Origin: Peptococcaceae bacterium UBA5356
GTDB taxonomy: Bacteria > Bacillota > Peptococcia > DRI-13 > DTU073
Assembly: GCA_002407935.1 (NCBI GenBank)
Contig: DHPU01000008.1
Span: 8,970-72,969, forward strand
Reading direction: 5' to 3'
DNA length: 64,000 bases
Below the pieces are notes generated by a model, which saw only the letters and a program-made list of their open reading frames with translations, searched no databases and had not been told where the DNA came from. Each line of letters starts with the position of its first letter. Positions within the stretch are counted from its first letter, which is position 1. Below, one piece after another: positions 35,679-49,100 of the stretch. The position numbers were made by a program, and so were the translations under genes.

Positions 35679-38600
35679 ATGAGGAGAAGTGAAAAATTCA
35701 AAAAAATCACGATGACAATATTATTAATGATTTTTCTATGTACTAACTCTACATTCGCATTTCAGGCAAGTGCATCCGGCACAAAATTATTGGGTATTGA
35801 AAAAGAACATGGGCAGCCTGAAATGATCGGGCAGGAAGGGTACGAAACCGACAGATTTATTATTAAGTATAAAGAGAGTAAAGGTAATGAAGGAGAAAAA
35901 ACAAAAAAACAGTATCAGGAACTGTTAAAGGACAAGTTGTTCTCGGTAGAGAAAATCAATGGCAGGAAGGGACCAAACTATCAAAGGATAGTACTAAACC
36001 AGAAGCTGAAGACTAAGGATTTTCTTGATGCGCTTGCGGTCAAAGACAAGACGATTGATATAGAATATATTCAACCCGACTATCAATTAAGCTGTTTCTC
36101 AAATGATCAGTATTATGCAAGCCAGTGGGGGCTTGAAAATAATTTACCGGAATCAGCACAGGATGAGGAATTCCTACGGGACGAAGCCCGGCATAGACTT
36201 CCGCCTCATTTAAGAGACACCATGGAGAGGCATCCCGAGCTTATAGAGATAATCAGAAATACCCCGCCGAAGGAGTTAAGAGCAAGGCTGATGAGTAAGA
36301 AGGTAATGTGTGACATTCCTCCGGAAATACTCTTTGAGCTGGCTCACGAGCCTTTATTAAGGGAGAGAGGACGTAATAGAACGGTGCAGCAGGAATATGT
36401 TTGTGATGCCGCAGTTAAGGGGGCTTGGGAGAAGACAAATGGTGAAGGGGTTCTTGTTGCTGTAATTGATACCGGTATCGATGTAACTCATGAAGATCTT
36501 GTGGGGAACATTTGGGAAAATACCGGAGAAATACCTGATAATGGCCTTGATGATGATGGTAACGGTTATGTGGACGATGTGTATGGTTGGAATTTTTCTG
36601 ACGGGAATAATCTTGTTTTTAATAAGGATAATCTCAATGCGGAAAAACATGGCACCCATGTGGCCGGGATCATTGCGGCCGAAAAGGACAACGGAAAGGG
36701 TGTGGCCGGGACAGCACCTAAGGCAAAAATCATGCCTTTGAAGGTGTTTAAAGATGGCACGGCCTATACCAGCGAGATTATTGCAGCCATAGAGTATGCG
36801 GAAAAAATGGGAGCCCGGATTGTGAACGCCAGTTGGGGCAGTACCATGGATAACCCTGCCTTGAAAGAAGCGATAGAAAACAGTAAGATGCTTTTCGTTT
36901 GTGCTACTGGCAACAGCGGAGTAAATCTGGAAAACAGCCCGGTTTATCCAGCTTCCTTCGCAGGTAAAAATATTATTTCCGTTGCATCATTAAATAGAAA
37001 TGGCATTTTATCGGCGTTTTCCAATTATGGAGCATCGGCAGTTGATGTTGCTGCACCGGGAGAAAAAATTATCAGCACAATTCCGGGGAACAGCTATGCC
37101 AATATGAGCGGGACATCTATGGCGGCGGCTTTTGTGTCGGGCGAAGCAGCTTTATTATTAGGCATGGATAAAAACTTAAAGGCGGCTGATATTAAGGGGC
37201 GAATAGTAGGTTACTGTGATAGATTATCTTCTTTGAAAGGGAAGATACATCAAAGCAATAAAGTGAATTGTACGAATGCAGTGAATAAAAGTGGTAACAA
37301 TAAATTAATCAATGTTAGTGTTGCATCGCATTCAAATGATGCTGTTAAAGCAAGCGTTACTTCGGGCGTGGATAGTTTTGCTTTGTTCGAGGCATCGTCA
37401 AAAGGGTTGCTCAATGTAAAGAATGTTGTGGGTGGAAGATATCATAGTTTAGCGTTAAAGGAAGATGGAACAGTGTGGGCATGGGGAGATAATTTTTATG
37501 GACAATTAGGGGATGGGACATTTGATAACAAAACAATTCCGGTGCAGGTAAGCGAGTTAACTGGAGTAAAGGCAATTGCCGGTGGAGGTTATCATAGTTT
37601 AGCGTTAAAGGAAGATGGAACAGTGTGGGCGTGGGGATCTAACCGCAAAGGACAATTAGGAAATGGAACGTATGAAGATAGCGCAATTCCGGTGCAGATA
37701 AGCGGGTTAACTGGAGTAAAAGCTATTGCTGGTGGATACGAACATAGTCTAGCGTTAAAGGAAGATGGAACAGTGTGGGCGTGGGGATCTAACCGCAAAG
37801 GACAATTAGGAAATGGAACGTATGAAGATAGCGCAATTTCGGTGCAGGTAAGCGGGTTATCTGGGGTAAAAGCAATTGATGGAGGAGTTTGTCATAGTCT
37901 AGCGTTAAAGGAAGATGGAACAGTGTGGGCGTGGGGAGAAAACTGTGATGGACAATTAGGAAATGGAACGTATGAAGATAGCGCAATTCCGGTGCAGGTA
38001 AGCGGGTTATCTGGGGTAAAAGCAATTGATGGAGGAGTTTGTCATAGTCTAGCGTTAAAGGGAGATGGAACAGTATGGGCGTGGGGAGCTAATTGGCTTG
38101 GACAATTAGGAGATGGAACGGATGACGAAAGCGCAATTCCGGTGCAGGCAAGTGGGTTGATTGGAGTAACAGCAATTGATAGTGGAGATTATCATAGTCT
38201 AGCGTTAAAGGAAGATGGAACAGTATGGGTGTGGGGAGATAACTGGAAAGGGCAATTAGGAAATGGGACGTATGAAGAAAGCCTAATTCCGGTGCAGGTA
38301 AGCGGGTTAACCGGAGTAAAAGCAATTGCTACTGGAGGTCATCATAGTTTAGCGTTAAAGGAAAGTGGGACAGTGTGGGCGTGGGGAGATAACGAGGACG
38401 GACAATTAGGGAATGGAACGTGCGGCACTATTCCAATTCCGGTGCAGGTAAGCGGGTTAACCGGGGGAAAAGCAATTGCCGGTGGAGGTAGTCATAGTCT
38501 AGCGTTAAAGGAAGACGGAACAGTATGGGCGTGGGGATATAACTGGGACGGAGAATTAGGAAATGGAACGGATGAAGAAAGCTCAATTCCGGTGCAGGTA

Positions 38601-40142
38601 AGCGGGTTAACTGGGGTAAAGGCAATTGCTGGTGGATACTTTCATAGTCTAGCGTTAAAGGAAGACGGAACAGTATGGGCGTGGGGAGAAAACCGGGATG
38701 GACAATTAGGAAATGGAACGTATGAAGATAGCGCAATTCCGGTGCAGGTAAGTGGGTTAACCGGAGTAAAAGCAATAACTGGTGGAGGTAATCATAGTCT
38801 AGCGTTAAAGGAAGACGGAACAGTATGGGTGTGGGGATCTAACCGCAAAGGACAATTAGGAAATGGTACGTATGAAGAAAGCCCAATTGCGGTGCAGGTA
38901 AGCGGGTTAACCGGGGTAAAAGCAGTGGCTGGAGGATGCAATCATAGTCTAGCGTTAAAGGAAGACGGAACAGTGTGGGCGTGGGGATATAACTGGGGTG
39001 GACAATTAGGAAATGGTACGTATGAAGAAAGCCCAATTGCGGTGCAGGTAAGCGGGTTAACCGGGGTAAAAGCTATTGCCGGTGGAGGCAATCATAGTCT
39101 AGCGTTAAAGGAAGACGGAACAGTATGGGCGTGGGGATATAACTGGGAAGGACAATTAGGAGATGACACAGATGACAATAGCCCAATTGCGGTGCAGGTA
39201 AGTGGGTTAACCGGAGTAAAAGCTATTGCTGGTGGATTCGAACATAGTCTAGCGTTAAAGGAAGACGGAACAGTATGGGTGTGGGGATCTAACTGGGAAG
39301 GACAATTAGGAAATGGGACGTATGAAAAAAGCCTAATTCCGGTGCAGGTAAGCGGGTTAACCGGGGTAAAGGCAATTGCTGGTGGATACTTTCATAGTAT
39401 AGCGTTAAAGGAAGACGGAACAGTGTGGGCGTGCGGATCTAACGAGGATGGTCAATTGGGGGATGGAATGAAGATACTAAACTCGTCTTATCCTTTAGGG
39501 CTCTATGGCAATCCTCCTACTGTTGAAGCATTTTTGACTGATACGGCACTAGATCTTTCCTACAGTGCTATTGGTGGTACCGTATATTATGAAGTGGAGG
39601 TTAATGGTTCGTCAATAAATAATGGTAAGAACACAGCATACAGCTACCAAATATCCAGTCCCGGCAGTTTACCTACTTATCGGGTACGTTCCATAAACAT
39701 GGACGGATTGGGTTTATGGAGCATAAATGCTCCAACGCAGGGATCATTCGGTACAATAACAGACAACAGTATCGAGACGATCTGGGGAGCTAACGGAAAC
39801 CCCAGTGGTACGTTATATAGAATTGCCGCTTTTGATGCAAATGATGAACTGGTAAAAGAAAACGAGTGGACAAGTAATTTTTCGGATACAATCACCAACC
39901 TTACTCCCAATACTTTTTATAAATTAAAAGGTAAGGCTAAAAACAGCGACAATGTTGAGACAGGTTGGGTTGAGTTAGGATTGGTAACAACTCTTAATTC
40001 ACAAATTATTAATTCATCTACTGTTTATGTTTATGATGAACGGAACAGGCTGGACTATATGCAATTACAGTCAGGGGAAATAATTGATTTTCAGTACGAT
40101 AATAACGGTAATTTAATTAGAACAGTAAGAAGCCAGCTATAG
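35679..40142 (+). CDS. Secreted subtilisin-like protease with 14 RCC1 repeats and a C-terminal YD motif
   Basis: 1487 residues. Signal peptide about 1-31. A propeptide-like segment (about 60-150) has DRFIIKYKES and IDIEYIQPDYQL. The subtilase (peptidase S8) domain has the complete triad: Asp264 in AVIDTGIDVTHED, His324 in HGTHVAGI and Ser480 in SGTSMAAAFVSGEAALLL. Residues 585-1268 are an RCC1 beta-propeller array of 14 units of 50 residues with the core HSLALKEDGTVWAWG..xGQLGNGT. A fibronectin-III-like region (about 1275-1440) follows. The last 35 residues hold one YD motif (DFQYDNNGNLI), the hallmark of RHS proteins. No cell-wall anchor is seen. The next gene carries the same subtilase head and starts 51 bases later. 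It is probably exported, with the protease possibly self-processing or processing its neighbour. Confidence 0.85.
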   Translation: MRRSEKFKKITMTILLMIFLCTNSTFAFQASASGTKLLGIEKEHGQPEMIGQEGYETDRFIIKYKESKGNEGEKTKKQYQELLKDKLFSVEKINGRKGPNYQRIVLNQKLKTKDFLDALAVKDKTIDIEYIQPDYQLSCFSNDQYYASQWGLENNLPESAQDEEFLRDEARHRLPPHLRDTMERHPELIEIIRNTPPKELRARLMSKKVMCDIPPEILFELAHEPLLRERGRNRTVQQEYVCDAAVKGAWEKTNGEGVLVAVIDTGIDVTHEDLVGNIWENTGEIPDNGLDDDGNGYVDDVYGWNFSDGNNLVFNKDNLNAEKHGTHVAGIIAAEKDNGKGVAGTAPKAKIMPLKVFKDGTAYTSEIIAAIEYAEKMGARIVNASWGSTMDNPALKEAIENSKMLFVCATGNSGVNLENSPVYPASFAGKNIISVASLNRNGILSAFSNYGASAVDVAAPGEKIISTIPGNSYANMSGTSMAAAFVSGEAALLLGMDKNLKAADIKGRIVGYCDRLSSLKGKIHQSNKVNCTNAVNKSGNNKLINVSVASHSNDAVKASVTSGVDSFALFEASSKGLLNVKNVVGGRYHSLALKEDGTVWAWGDNFYGQLGDGTFDNKTIPVQVSELTGVKAIAGGGYHSLALKEDGTVWAWGSNRKGQLGNGTYEDSAIPVQISGLTGVKAIAGGYEHSLALKEDGTVWAWGSNRKGQLGNGTYEDSAISVQVSGLSGVKAIDGGVCHSLALKEDGTVWAWGENCDGQLGNGTYEDSAIPVQVSGLSGVKAIDGGVCHSLALKGDGTVWAWGANWLGQLGDGTDDESAIPVQASGLIGVTAIDSGDYHSLALKEDGTVWVWGDNWKGQLGNGTYEESLIPVQVSGLTGVKAIATGGHHSLALKESGTVWAWGDNEDGQLGNGTCGTIPIPVQVSGLTGGKAIAGGGSHSLALKEDGTVWAWGYNWDGELGNGTDEESSIPVQVSGLTGVKAIAGGYFHSLALKEDGTVWAWGENRDGQLGNGTYEDSAIPVQVSGLTGVKAITGGGNHSLALKEDGTVWVWGSNRKGQLGNGTYEESPIAVQVSGLTGVKAVAGGCNHSLALKEDGTVWAWGYNWGGQLGNGTYEESPIAVQVSGLTGVKAIAGGGNHSLALKEDGTVWAWGYNWEGQLGDDTDDNSPIAVQVSGLTGVKAIAGGFEHSLALKEDGTVWVWGSNWEGQLGNGTYEKSLIPVQVSGLTGVKAIAGGYFHSIALKEDGTVWACGSNEDGQLGDGMKILNSSYPLGLYGNPPTVEAFLTDTALDLSYSAIGGTVYYEVEVNGSSINNGKNTAYSYQISSPGSLPTYRVRSINMDGLGLWSINAPTQGSFGTITDNSIETIWGANGNPSGTLYRIAAFDANDELVKENEWTSNFSDTITNLTPNTFYKLKGKAKNSDNVETGWVELGLVTTLNSQIINSSTVYVYDERNRLDYMQLQSGEIIDFQYDNNGNLIRTVRSQL
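37431..39480 (+). repeat. Tandem 150-bp RCC1-coding repeats (13 complete and 1 partial)
   Basis: Units start at 37431, 37581, 37731 and so on up to 39381, exactly every 150 bases with no indel. Each unit encodes a GG..HSLALKEDGTVWAWG..NxxGQLGNGT..xPVQVSGLTGVKAIA segment. The DNA of the core is almost the same in all units, and changes cluster at a few variable codons. This indicates recent expansion or gene conversion. Confidence 0.95.
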
Positions 40143-40193
40143 CTTAATGGAAAAGAACGATTTTGGAGCAATATTGTGTTGAGGAGGAGAAAA

Positions 40194-43100
40194 ATGAGGA
40201 AATCAGGATTTAAGAAGGTTATTTCCCTTGTATTGCTATTAACATTTAGTCTGGGCATTGCGATACCGACAGACCTTGCAAAGGCTACAGAAAGTGGTAA
40301 AACTCAAGAGTTTGTACAACAGACAAAGCCGGTTATTGAACCAAGCAATTTAACCAATAGTAACGAAAAACAATCTAAAGAGGATGCTGCTGCTGAGGAC
40401 GTCAATAATAATGCAAGCACTTTGTCCCAAGAGGAAATAAATAAAATAGTTGACGATCATTTACGCAGTCAAGAAAAGGTGGACGAATTTTCCGAAGAGA
40501 ATAAAAGTGAAAACATAGAAATTACCGAAGAAGAAAAAACAGATCGGTTCATAATTAAATACAAAGATAGTAAACAAAAAGAAGAAACAGCGAAAAAATT
40601 AAAGAATAATAAGATTAAAAAAAGGATACAAACAAAAAACAAACAATATGATTTACTTATTACCACTGAAAAAATAAATAAGAATGATTGCAAAAAGTAT
40701 TTCCAACAAGAAAAGGACGATTCAAATATTGAATATATTCAGCCAGATTATGAGGTTACTGTAGCTGCAGTAGACTTATTGGAAAAGAATAATGAACAAC
40801 CAATCGGAGGACCAGGGGAAGCACCAGTCGAACAACCAGCAGTGGAACCTATCGACGAATCTGAAAAAGGAACAATTGGAGAATCAGTAGATGAAGATCC
40901 TCTAGTTGAGGAGCCTATAGATGAAGAAACAACGAATGAAGCTGTTGAAGATCAAAAGGAAGATGCAGCGGATGAATTAACAGAAGAACCAGTCAAAGAC
41001 TCAAATACGGAGGAAAATGAGCCAACCGATGATGCCGAACTTGATGATGCCCTTTTGACTGAACAAGACGAAATAACCGAAGAAATTATCGAGGAGATTA
41101 CTCCGGTAGATGACCCTAATTTTGCCGAGCAATGGGCTCTACAACCCAATGAATATACTGACAAAAAGAATCAAGTAAGTGCCGTGGGCATTGATGCCGT
41201 TAATGCTTGGGAAAACGCGGAAGGGAAAGGCGTTATTGTCGCGGTTTTGGACACCGGAGTTGACATTACGCATGAAGACCTCTCGGATAATATCTGGGTA
41301 AATGCCGCAGAAATTCCGGGAAATGGTCTTGATGACGATGAGAATGGGTATATTGATGATGTCAATGGTTGGAATTTTGTTAATAAAAGCAATTTAGTGC
41401 ATGACCCTGCTCTAGTGCATGACGAATGGCATGGGACGCATATCGCCGGAATTATTGCTGCTTCTAAAGGGAACCAAAAAGGGATTGTTGGAGTAGCACC
41501 AAAAGCAAAAATTATGCCCTTACAGGTTTTCCAAAATGGGACGGCTTATACCAGCGATATAATAAGCGCGATCGAGTATGCTCAACAGATGGGCGCGCAA
41601 ATTGTCAACTGTAGTTGGGGAACTACCAGTGAAAACGTCGCATTGCAGGAGGCAATAGCTGAAGCGGGACTTCTCTTCGTTTGTGCGGCCGGTAATAGCA
41701 ATCAAGATATTGATCTTGATCCAGTTTATCCTGCTTCGTTATCGAATAGCAATGTTATTGCTGTTGCCGCGATCAAAAAAAATGGGCATTTAGCTACATT
41801 TTCAAATTATGGTGAGAACTCCGTAGATGTAGCTGCCCCGGGCAGTGAGATCGAGAGTACTTTACCTGAAAATAACTATGGGAAGAGTGCGGGAACCTCA
41901 ATGGCAGCAGCTTTTGTTTCCGGGGAAGCAGCGTTAATTATCAGCAGGTTTCCCGAGGCCAGTCATGCTGAGGTCAAAGCAAGAATTATGGATTCTTCCG
42001 ATAGGTTATCTTCATTGAATGGCAAAGTAAAAAGAGCATCTAAAATTAATTGTGCAAATGCATTGGAGGAGCCACTTAATGATAATTACGGCATATTAAA
42101 GGTTTTAGAGGAAGAAATTAGTGCAGAAGAAAGCATAGGATCGTCAGAGGGTGGAGATTTTAGTTTATATTCTGTTGATGAATGGAATACTCGAGCCAGT
42201 ATGTCAACGCCGAGGAGATATCTGGGAGTAGTTGAGCTGAACGGGAAGATTTATGCGATTGGCGGGTATAATGGTGCATATAAGAATACAGTAGAGGAGT
42301 ATGATCCAGCCACTAATACATGGTCAACAAAAGCCAGTATGAGTTATGCCCGCTATGGACTTGGCGTTGCAGCAGTTAATGGCAAGATTTATGCGATTGG
42401 TGGATATAACGGTGGATATAAGAGTTATGTTGAAGAATATAATCCGGTTACGAATACTTGGAGTACGAAAGCCAGCATGCCTACGGCCAGGGGGTATTTA
42501 GGTGTTACGGCTGTTAACGGAAAGATTTATGCGATTGGCGGTTATAACAGTAATGGGAATTTAAACACCGTAGAAATATACGATCCAATTAATAATCAAT
42601 GGAGCACGAAGACAAGTATGGCAGTTGCTAGGTATGGTCTAGGTGTCGTGGAAATTAATAGCAAGATTTATGCGATTGGTGGTTACAACGGGAGTTATCT
42701 AAATGCTGTGGAAGAATACGATCCTGTAACAAACACTTGGAACATGAAAGCTAGTATGCCTACCCCTAGGAGATTATTTGGTGTAACGGTGGCAAACGGG
42801 AAAATCTATGCGATAGGAGGAAGGAACAGCTCTTACCAAAACATTGTTGAGGAATATAACCCGCTTGTTGATACCTGGGGGAAAAGAAATAATCTTTCCA
42901 CTGCAAGAGAAGGTTTGGGTGCTGTCGCGGTAAACGGGAAAATCTATGCGATAGGTGGCTATAATGGTAGCTATTTAGCTACTAACGAGGAATATGGTTT
43001 ACCCTTAAGTAGCTGGAGTCAATTGAAGAGTATGGCTACAGCCAGGACGGGGCTTAGTGCTGCTGCAGTCAACGGTAAATTATATGCGATAGGCGGCTAT

Positions 43101-46100
43101 AATGGGAGTACTTATTTAAATACTGTTGAAGAATATGATTCAGCTAACAACTCCTGGACGGCTAAAGCTAGTATGCCGACAGCCAGGGGTTTTAGCGGTG
43201 TGGCCGCGGTAAATGGGAAGATTTATGTTGTTGGCGGCTATACCGGTAGTACCTACTTAAATACGCTTGAAATGTACGATTCTGTAACGAATACCTGGAC
43301 TACTAAGGCTAGTATGCCAACGGCCAGAGGATATTTAGCGGTTAGCGTGGTTAATGGTAAAATCTATGCGGTAGGCGGTTATAATGGTAGTGCTTATCTT
43401 AATACAGTAGAAGAATACGATCTTGCTACCGATACATGGGTTGTAAAAACAAACATGCCTACAGGCAGACGAAACCTGGGAGCAGCCGCAGCCAATGGTA
43501 AGCTGTATGCGGTTGGTGGCTATAACGGTAGTTATCTAAATACAGTAGAAGAATATGATCCTACAGACAACGTCTGGCGAAGCAAAATAGGCATGTCTGC
43601 GGGAAAGGAAAAGCTAGGGATAGTATCTTTATTTGGCAAGGTTTATGCCATTGGCGGCTATAACGGGACGGAATATCTGAATTCATTGGAGGAATACGAT
43701 CCCCTGACCAACAATTGGATAAGCAAAAATAAGGAAAATATGATTCAGCCCCGAGGCTCATTTGGTGTTGCCAGCTACAATGGAAATATTTATGTTCTCG
43801 GTGGTTCAGGTAACAACGGATATGGGGCACAGCTTAATACAGTGGAAGAATATAATCTCACGGCGGATATTGCTAACTTTAAGGCTAGTATGCCAACCGG
43901 AAGGTGGGATGTTGGGGCGATTGCCGTCAATGGAAAAATTTACGCCATTGGAGGAACGAACGGAAATACATATTTAAACAATGTAGAAGAATACGATCCG
44001 GCAACGGATACGTGGACAAGTAAGGCTAACATGCCAACAGCCAGAAGATCCTTTGGGATTACTCAGGTAAACGGAAAAATTTATATAATTGGTGGAGCAA
44101 CTGGCGGGACGACATTTATTACTACCGTGGAAGAATATGATCCGGTAACGAATAGCTGGAGTACGAAAGCTAGTATGCCAACGGCTAGATATCTATTGTC
44201 AGCAGCAACTGTAAATGGAAAAATATATGCCATTGGCGGCAGTAACGGATCTTCTATATTTAAAACCGTGGAAGAATATAATCCCATAACCAATACTTGG
44301 TCTACTAAAACTAGTATGTCTATTGCGAGAATGGGATTAAGCACAGTAGCGGCTAATGGAAAAATATATGCCATTGGTGGCTGGTATAATGCCCCGTTAA
44401 ATGCGGTGGAAGAATATAATCCGGTAACAAACAGCTGGAGTACAAAAGCCTGTCTGCCAACAGCCAGACAGGAGTTGGGAGCAATAACGGCTAACGGAAA
44501 GATTTATGCAGTAGGCGGGGACAGTCATGGAAGCCTAGATATAGTAGAAGAGTACGATCTAACTACAAATACTTGGGCAAAGGAACACAGTCTGCTTATG
44601 GAGAGAACAAGATTTGGCCTTGCAGATTGCAGTGGAAAAATTTATGTGCTTGGTGGTCTTTCGGATAATGCAACAGCAAGTAATCTGGTAGAGGAATATA
44701 ATCTTGGCGCGACAGCTTGGAACACTAAAGCAAATATGGGTACAGCACGCAAAGATTTTGGGATAGTTGCAGCAAACGGTAAAATCTATGCGGTCGGAGG
44801 CAACAACGGCGGTACTTGCCTTAATACAGTAGAAGAATACAATAGTATTACAAACACTTGGGCAGCGAAGGCTAACTTGCTTACGGCTAGGGAGGGGTTA
44901 GGGGCAGCTGCGGTAAACGGGAAGCTTTATGCTATTGGCGGCTATAATGGCAGCAGTTATTTGAATACCATAGAAGAGTATGATCTGTCTACCAATACTT
45001 GGAGTGCTAAAGCCAATATGCCTACAGCGAGAAGATATTTAGGTATAGCTGCGGTGAACGGGAAAATATATGCCATTGGGGGGTATAACGGCAGTTATTT
45101 GAATAAGGTAGAGGAATACGATCCGTTAACAAATAGCTGGACAACGAAAGCCAGTATGCCGACTGCTAGGTCTATGCTGACCTTAGTTGTAGCATATGGC
45201 AAGCTCTATGCTATTGGGGGGTATAACGGCGGTTATTTGAATAAAGTGGAAGAATACGATCCGGCAACCAACATTTGGAGTGTCAAAGCGAATATGCCTT
45301 CCATAAGAGCCGGAGCCGGTGCGGCGGTTGTTAATCATAAAATTTATGTAATGGGTGGTACGAACGGCACGAATAATTATCTGGATTTTAATGAAGAGTT
45401 TGACCCCATTAATAATCTTTGGGCGCAAAAAAGTACGCTGCCCACCACCAGAGGGAATTTGGGGGTAGGTTCGGTCAATGGAAAAATATATGCTATTGGG
45501 GGAATAAGATATGAAACAAGTAATATTCTACTGAAGACCGTTGAAGAATATGATCCTACCTATGACAGCGTTTCTATAGAAAGCGATAAAGCTTCTTCTA
45601 GAAAAGGGCTTGGTGTTGTGGCAACAGATTCTAAACTCTTAGCCATTGGCGGTTACAACGAGAACGGTTATCTTAACGGAGTGGATATATATCGAGAAGG
45701 TCGATTATGGTGTACAACTCAGATGACTTTAAGCAGAAAAGACTTAGGGACAGCTTATGTCAACGGTAAGGTTTATGTAATCGGTGGATATGATGGAACT
45801 AACTATTTGAATGCAGTAGAAATTTTCCAAACTAATAACTACTATAACGGTACTTGGACAACCGGAGCTAGTATGCAAACGGCTAGAGCGGGCCTAGGCG
45901 TAGTAGCTGTAAACGGTAGATTATACGCGATTGGCGGGCAAAACAGCAACGGGTATCTAAATACGGTTGAAGAATATGATCCTTATACGGATACTTGGCG
46001 TATGAGGGCTTCAATGGCAACACCAAGAAGTGAGTTCGGGATTGCTGTTCATAATGGATTGATTTATGTCATTGGCGGACGAAATGAAGATATTCTTTCA

Positions 46101-49100
46101 TCTGTTGAAGTATATGATCCTATTTCTAATAAGTGGGCGGTGGCGACAAATTTACCGAAAGGTAGATATGGTCTTTCGGCAGCAGAGTTAAACGGTAGAA
46201 TATATGCGATTGGCGGCCATGATGGAAATAACTATCTAAACATCGTAGAAGAATATGACCCTGACACCCAAAAATGGGTTCCCAAACAAGGAACGATTGA
46301 TCCGCGGGCTTTTTTTGGTGCTGCCTCCTTTGCCGGAAATATTTATTTAATTGGCGGTTGTAATGAAAAAGAATATTTACGAACCATTGAGCAGTATAAT
46401 GTTGGAGATATTATCTGGGAGTCAAGAGCACCGTTATTGTCTCCAAGAGCTTCATTAGGCGTGGCTGCGGTGAACGGTAGAATTTATGTCATCGGAGGGA
46501 AAAATGACTATAATTATCAATTTAATGAGGTTGAAGAATATAATCCCGCTACCAATGTCTGGATTGATAAAGCTATTATGCCAACTGCCAGAGCGGGGCT
46601 GGGCGTAGCGGAAGTAAATGGGAAGATTTACGCAATCGGCGGATATGCAGGAACTACACAATTAAATAAAGTAGAAATGTATGATCCGGCAACCAACACT
46701 TGGAGCACAAAGGCAAATATGCCTACTGCCCGGAGTAAAATAGGCGTTGCCGCAGTCAACGGCAAGATTTATGCTATCGGCGGATATAACGGAAGCGCGG
46801 AAATAGGAATAGTAGAGGTATATGATCCGGCAACTAACAGTTGGAATACCAGAGCAAGCATGCCTACGGCCAGAAGTGCCTTTGGCATAACAGCTTTAAA
46901 TGGAAAAATCTATATAGCCGGTGGACGTTTGAGGGGTTCTCTTGATACAGTGGAGGAATATGATCCGGTAACCGACAACTGGAGCACTAAGGCCAGCTTA
47001 ACAAGCTGGAAGTCCGGATTAAGTATCGCGGCATTAAACGGTAAAATTTACGCATTGGGGGGAGACCAACTAAATGTTGTAGAACAATATGATCCCGCTA
47101 CGGATCATTGGACCACTAATACCAGTATGCCGATGGCGAAAAGCGATTTTGGTTTAGTAGCGTTGAATAATTATTTGTTTGTCATAGGTGGTATTGCTAA
47201 ATCTACCTGCACTGACAGTGTCGAAGTCGGCAAATTTGGCGACGAAGCAACAAGCCCAGTTTTTGAATTAGTTCACTTGGGAGAAGAAAACGTCAATCCT
47301 TCAGGGAATTTCTCCCGCTCCTATACTGATATGGAAATTCCGGCGCCAGGATTTGATATTGACATAACCCGCACATATAATTCCCGGGATTACAGAAACG
47401 ATAGTCCGTTGGGCCTTGGTTGGAGTTTTGGTTTCCAAGGCAGCCTCAAAGATAGTGATGATAACCAATGGATGGCTAGAATGCCTAATGGGAGCGCCAT
47501 GACCTTCACCAAAAATGCGGATAGTTCGTACACAGCCAATGATTTAAGGGCAACGCTTGTGAAACAGGCGGATAATACCCATATCCTTACTACCCAAGAT
47601 CAATACACTTATGGGTTTGATACTAACGGTTGGCTGAAGTGGATGAAGGATAGAAACGGAAACATTATTAACCTCATGGTGAACGCCGCGAACGGGAAAG
47701 TGACCGCGATCACCGACCAGGTGGGACGGCAAATAAACCTTACATACAATGCTCAGGGGTACATCCAAACCATTACCGACCCGTTGAATCGTACTGTGTA
47801 CTACGAGTATACCAATAACCAGCTTACCAAGGTCACCGATCCCCGTGGCAAGAACATGTATTACAGCTATAATTCCCTTGGGTATTTGGAAACAATCAAA
47901 GACCATGATAACAATATACTTGAGTCTGTTGTTTATGATGCTATATCAGGTACTTTGCCTAAAGTTGCCCGGGTAACGGATATTTACGGGAACACTCAGA
48001 CCTATATGTATGATACTGAATACCGGAAAGTTACCGTTACCGATCTAAATGGGCGGGAAACAATCACCTGGTTTGACAATTCCCTTTATCCGATCCAAGT
48101 GCAAGATGCTGATGGGCGAAGAAGTACCACTATTTATACCCTTGACGAAAATGGCGGCAATAAATACGGAGAAGTAGAATCAATTACCGATCGAAATGGG
48201 AACAGAACCGTATATGAAAGAGACAGCAGAGGGAACATTACCCATATCTATCATCCTGATTCCAGCTGTCAGGAATTTGGCTACGATGATAAGAACAATA
48301 AAATCCGGGAAAAAGACCAGGACGGCAAATATACCTTCTATATTTACGATGGTACTAAAGCCAGACTACTCAAGAAAGCCCAACCCCTGAATGGCACAGA
48401 CCAATATACAGCTGGTTGTAACGAAACGCCGTTTGCCGTAACCACCTATACCTATTATACTGATGCCGAAGCACAACAAATGGGTTGTCAAGCGAAAGGG
48501 CTGCTTAAATCCGAGACTAACCCTAACGGAAAGCTTACAACCTATACCTACGATACTTATGGCAATATCCGCACTGTTACCAATCCCGAAGGGAAAACAA
48601 TCACTTACCAATACAACAACATCGGTTGGAAAACGGCGGAGATTTCCCCGAAACAAAATACGACCAGCATCAATTACGACCAAAACGGGAATATCGAAGA
48701 AGTTACCTTAGCCGGGGGCGAAGTAACCCGTACGACCTATGACACGATGGGACGAGTCACCAAAGAAGTAGCGGCAAACCTTTATGATCCCGCCTTAGAT
48801 AATCTTGCCGGACATACCTATAATGGCAACCATGGTACGCGGTACACCTATTACCCCAGCGGCAAAATACGCACCGTGACCGATCCGGAAAACAACGTGA
48901 CCAGCTATACTTATGATCTCTACGGGAATATCGCGACAGAAACCAAACCGAACGGAGCTATCTATGAATATGGTTATGATGCTTTGGATCGTCTGACCTC
49001 AACCCAATTCAAAGAAAATACCGGAGCAGCTCTCGTGGTCTTAAACACCTATAGCTACCAGATCCTGCCTGACGGCAAAACGACCAAAACAGAGACCCGC

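Noticed and set aside
37592..39036. Minus-strand open frames with repeated LPAPELRYLHTFHFLI-type sequence
   Set aside because: They are mirror images of the 150-bp RCC1 units on the plus strand, have no ribosome sites and end at unit borders.
37431..39480. Possible CRISPR array because of regular spacing
   Set aside because: The period is 150 bases, units are coding in one frame throughout, and there are no short repeats with unique spacers.
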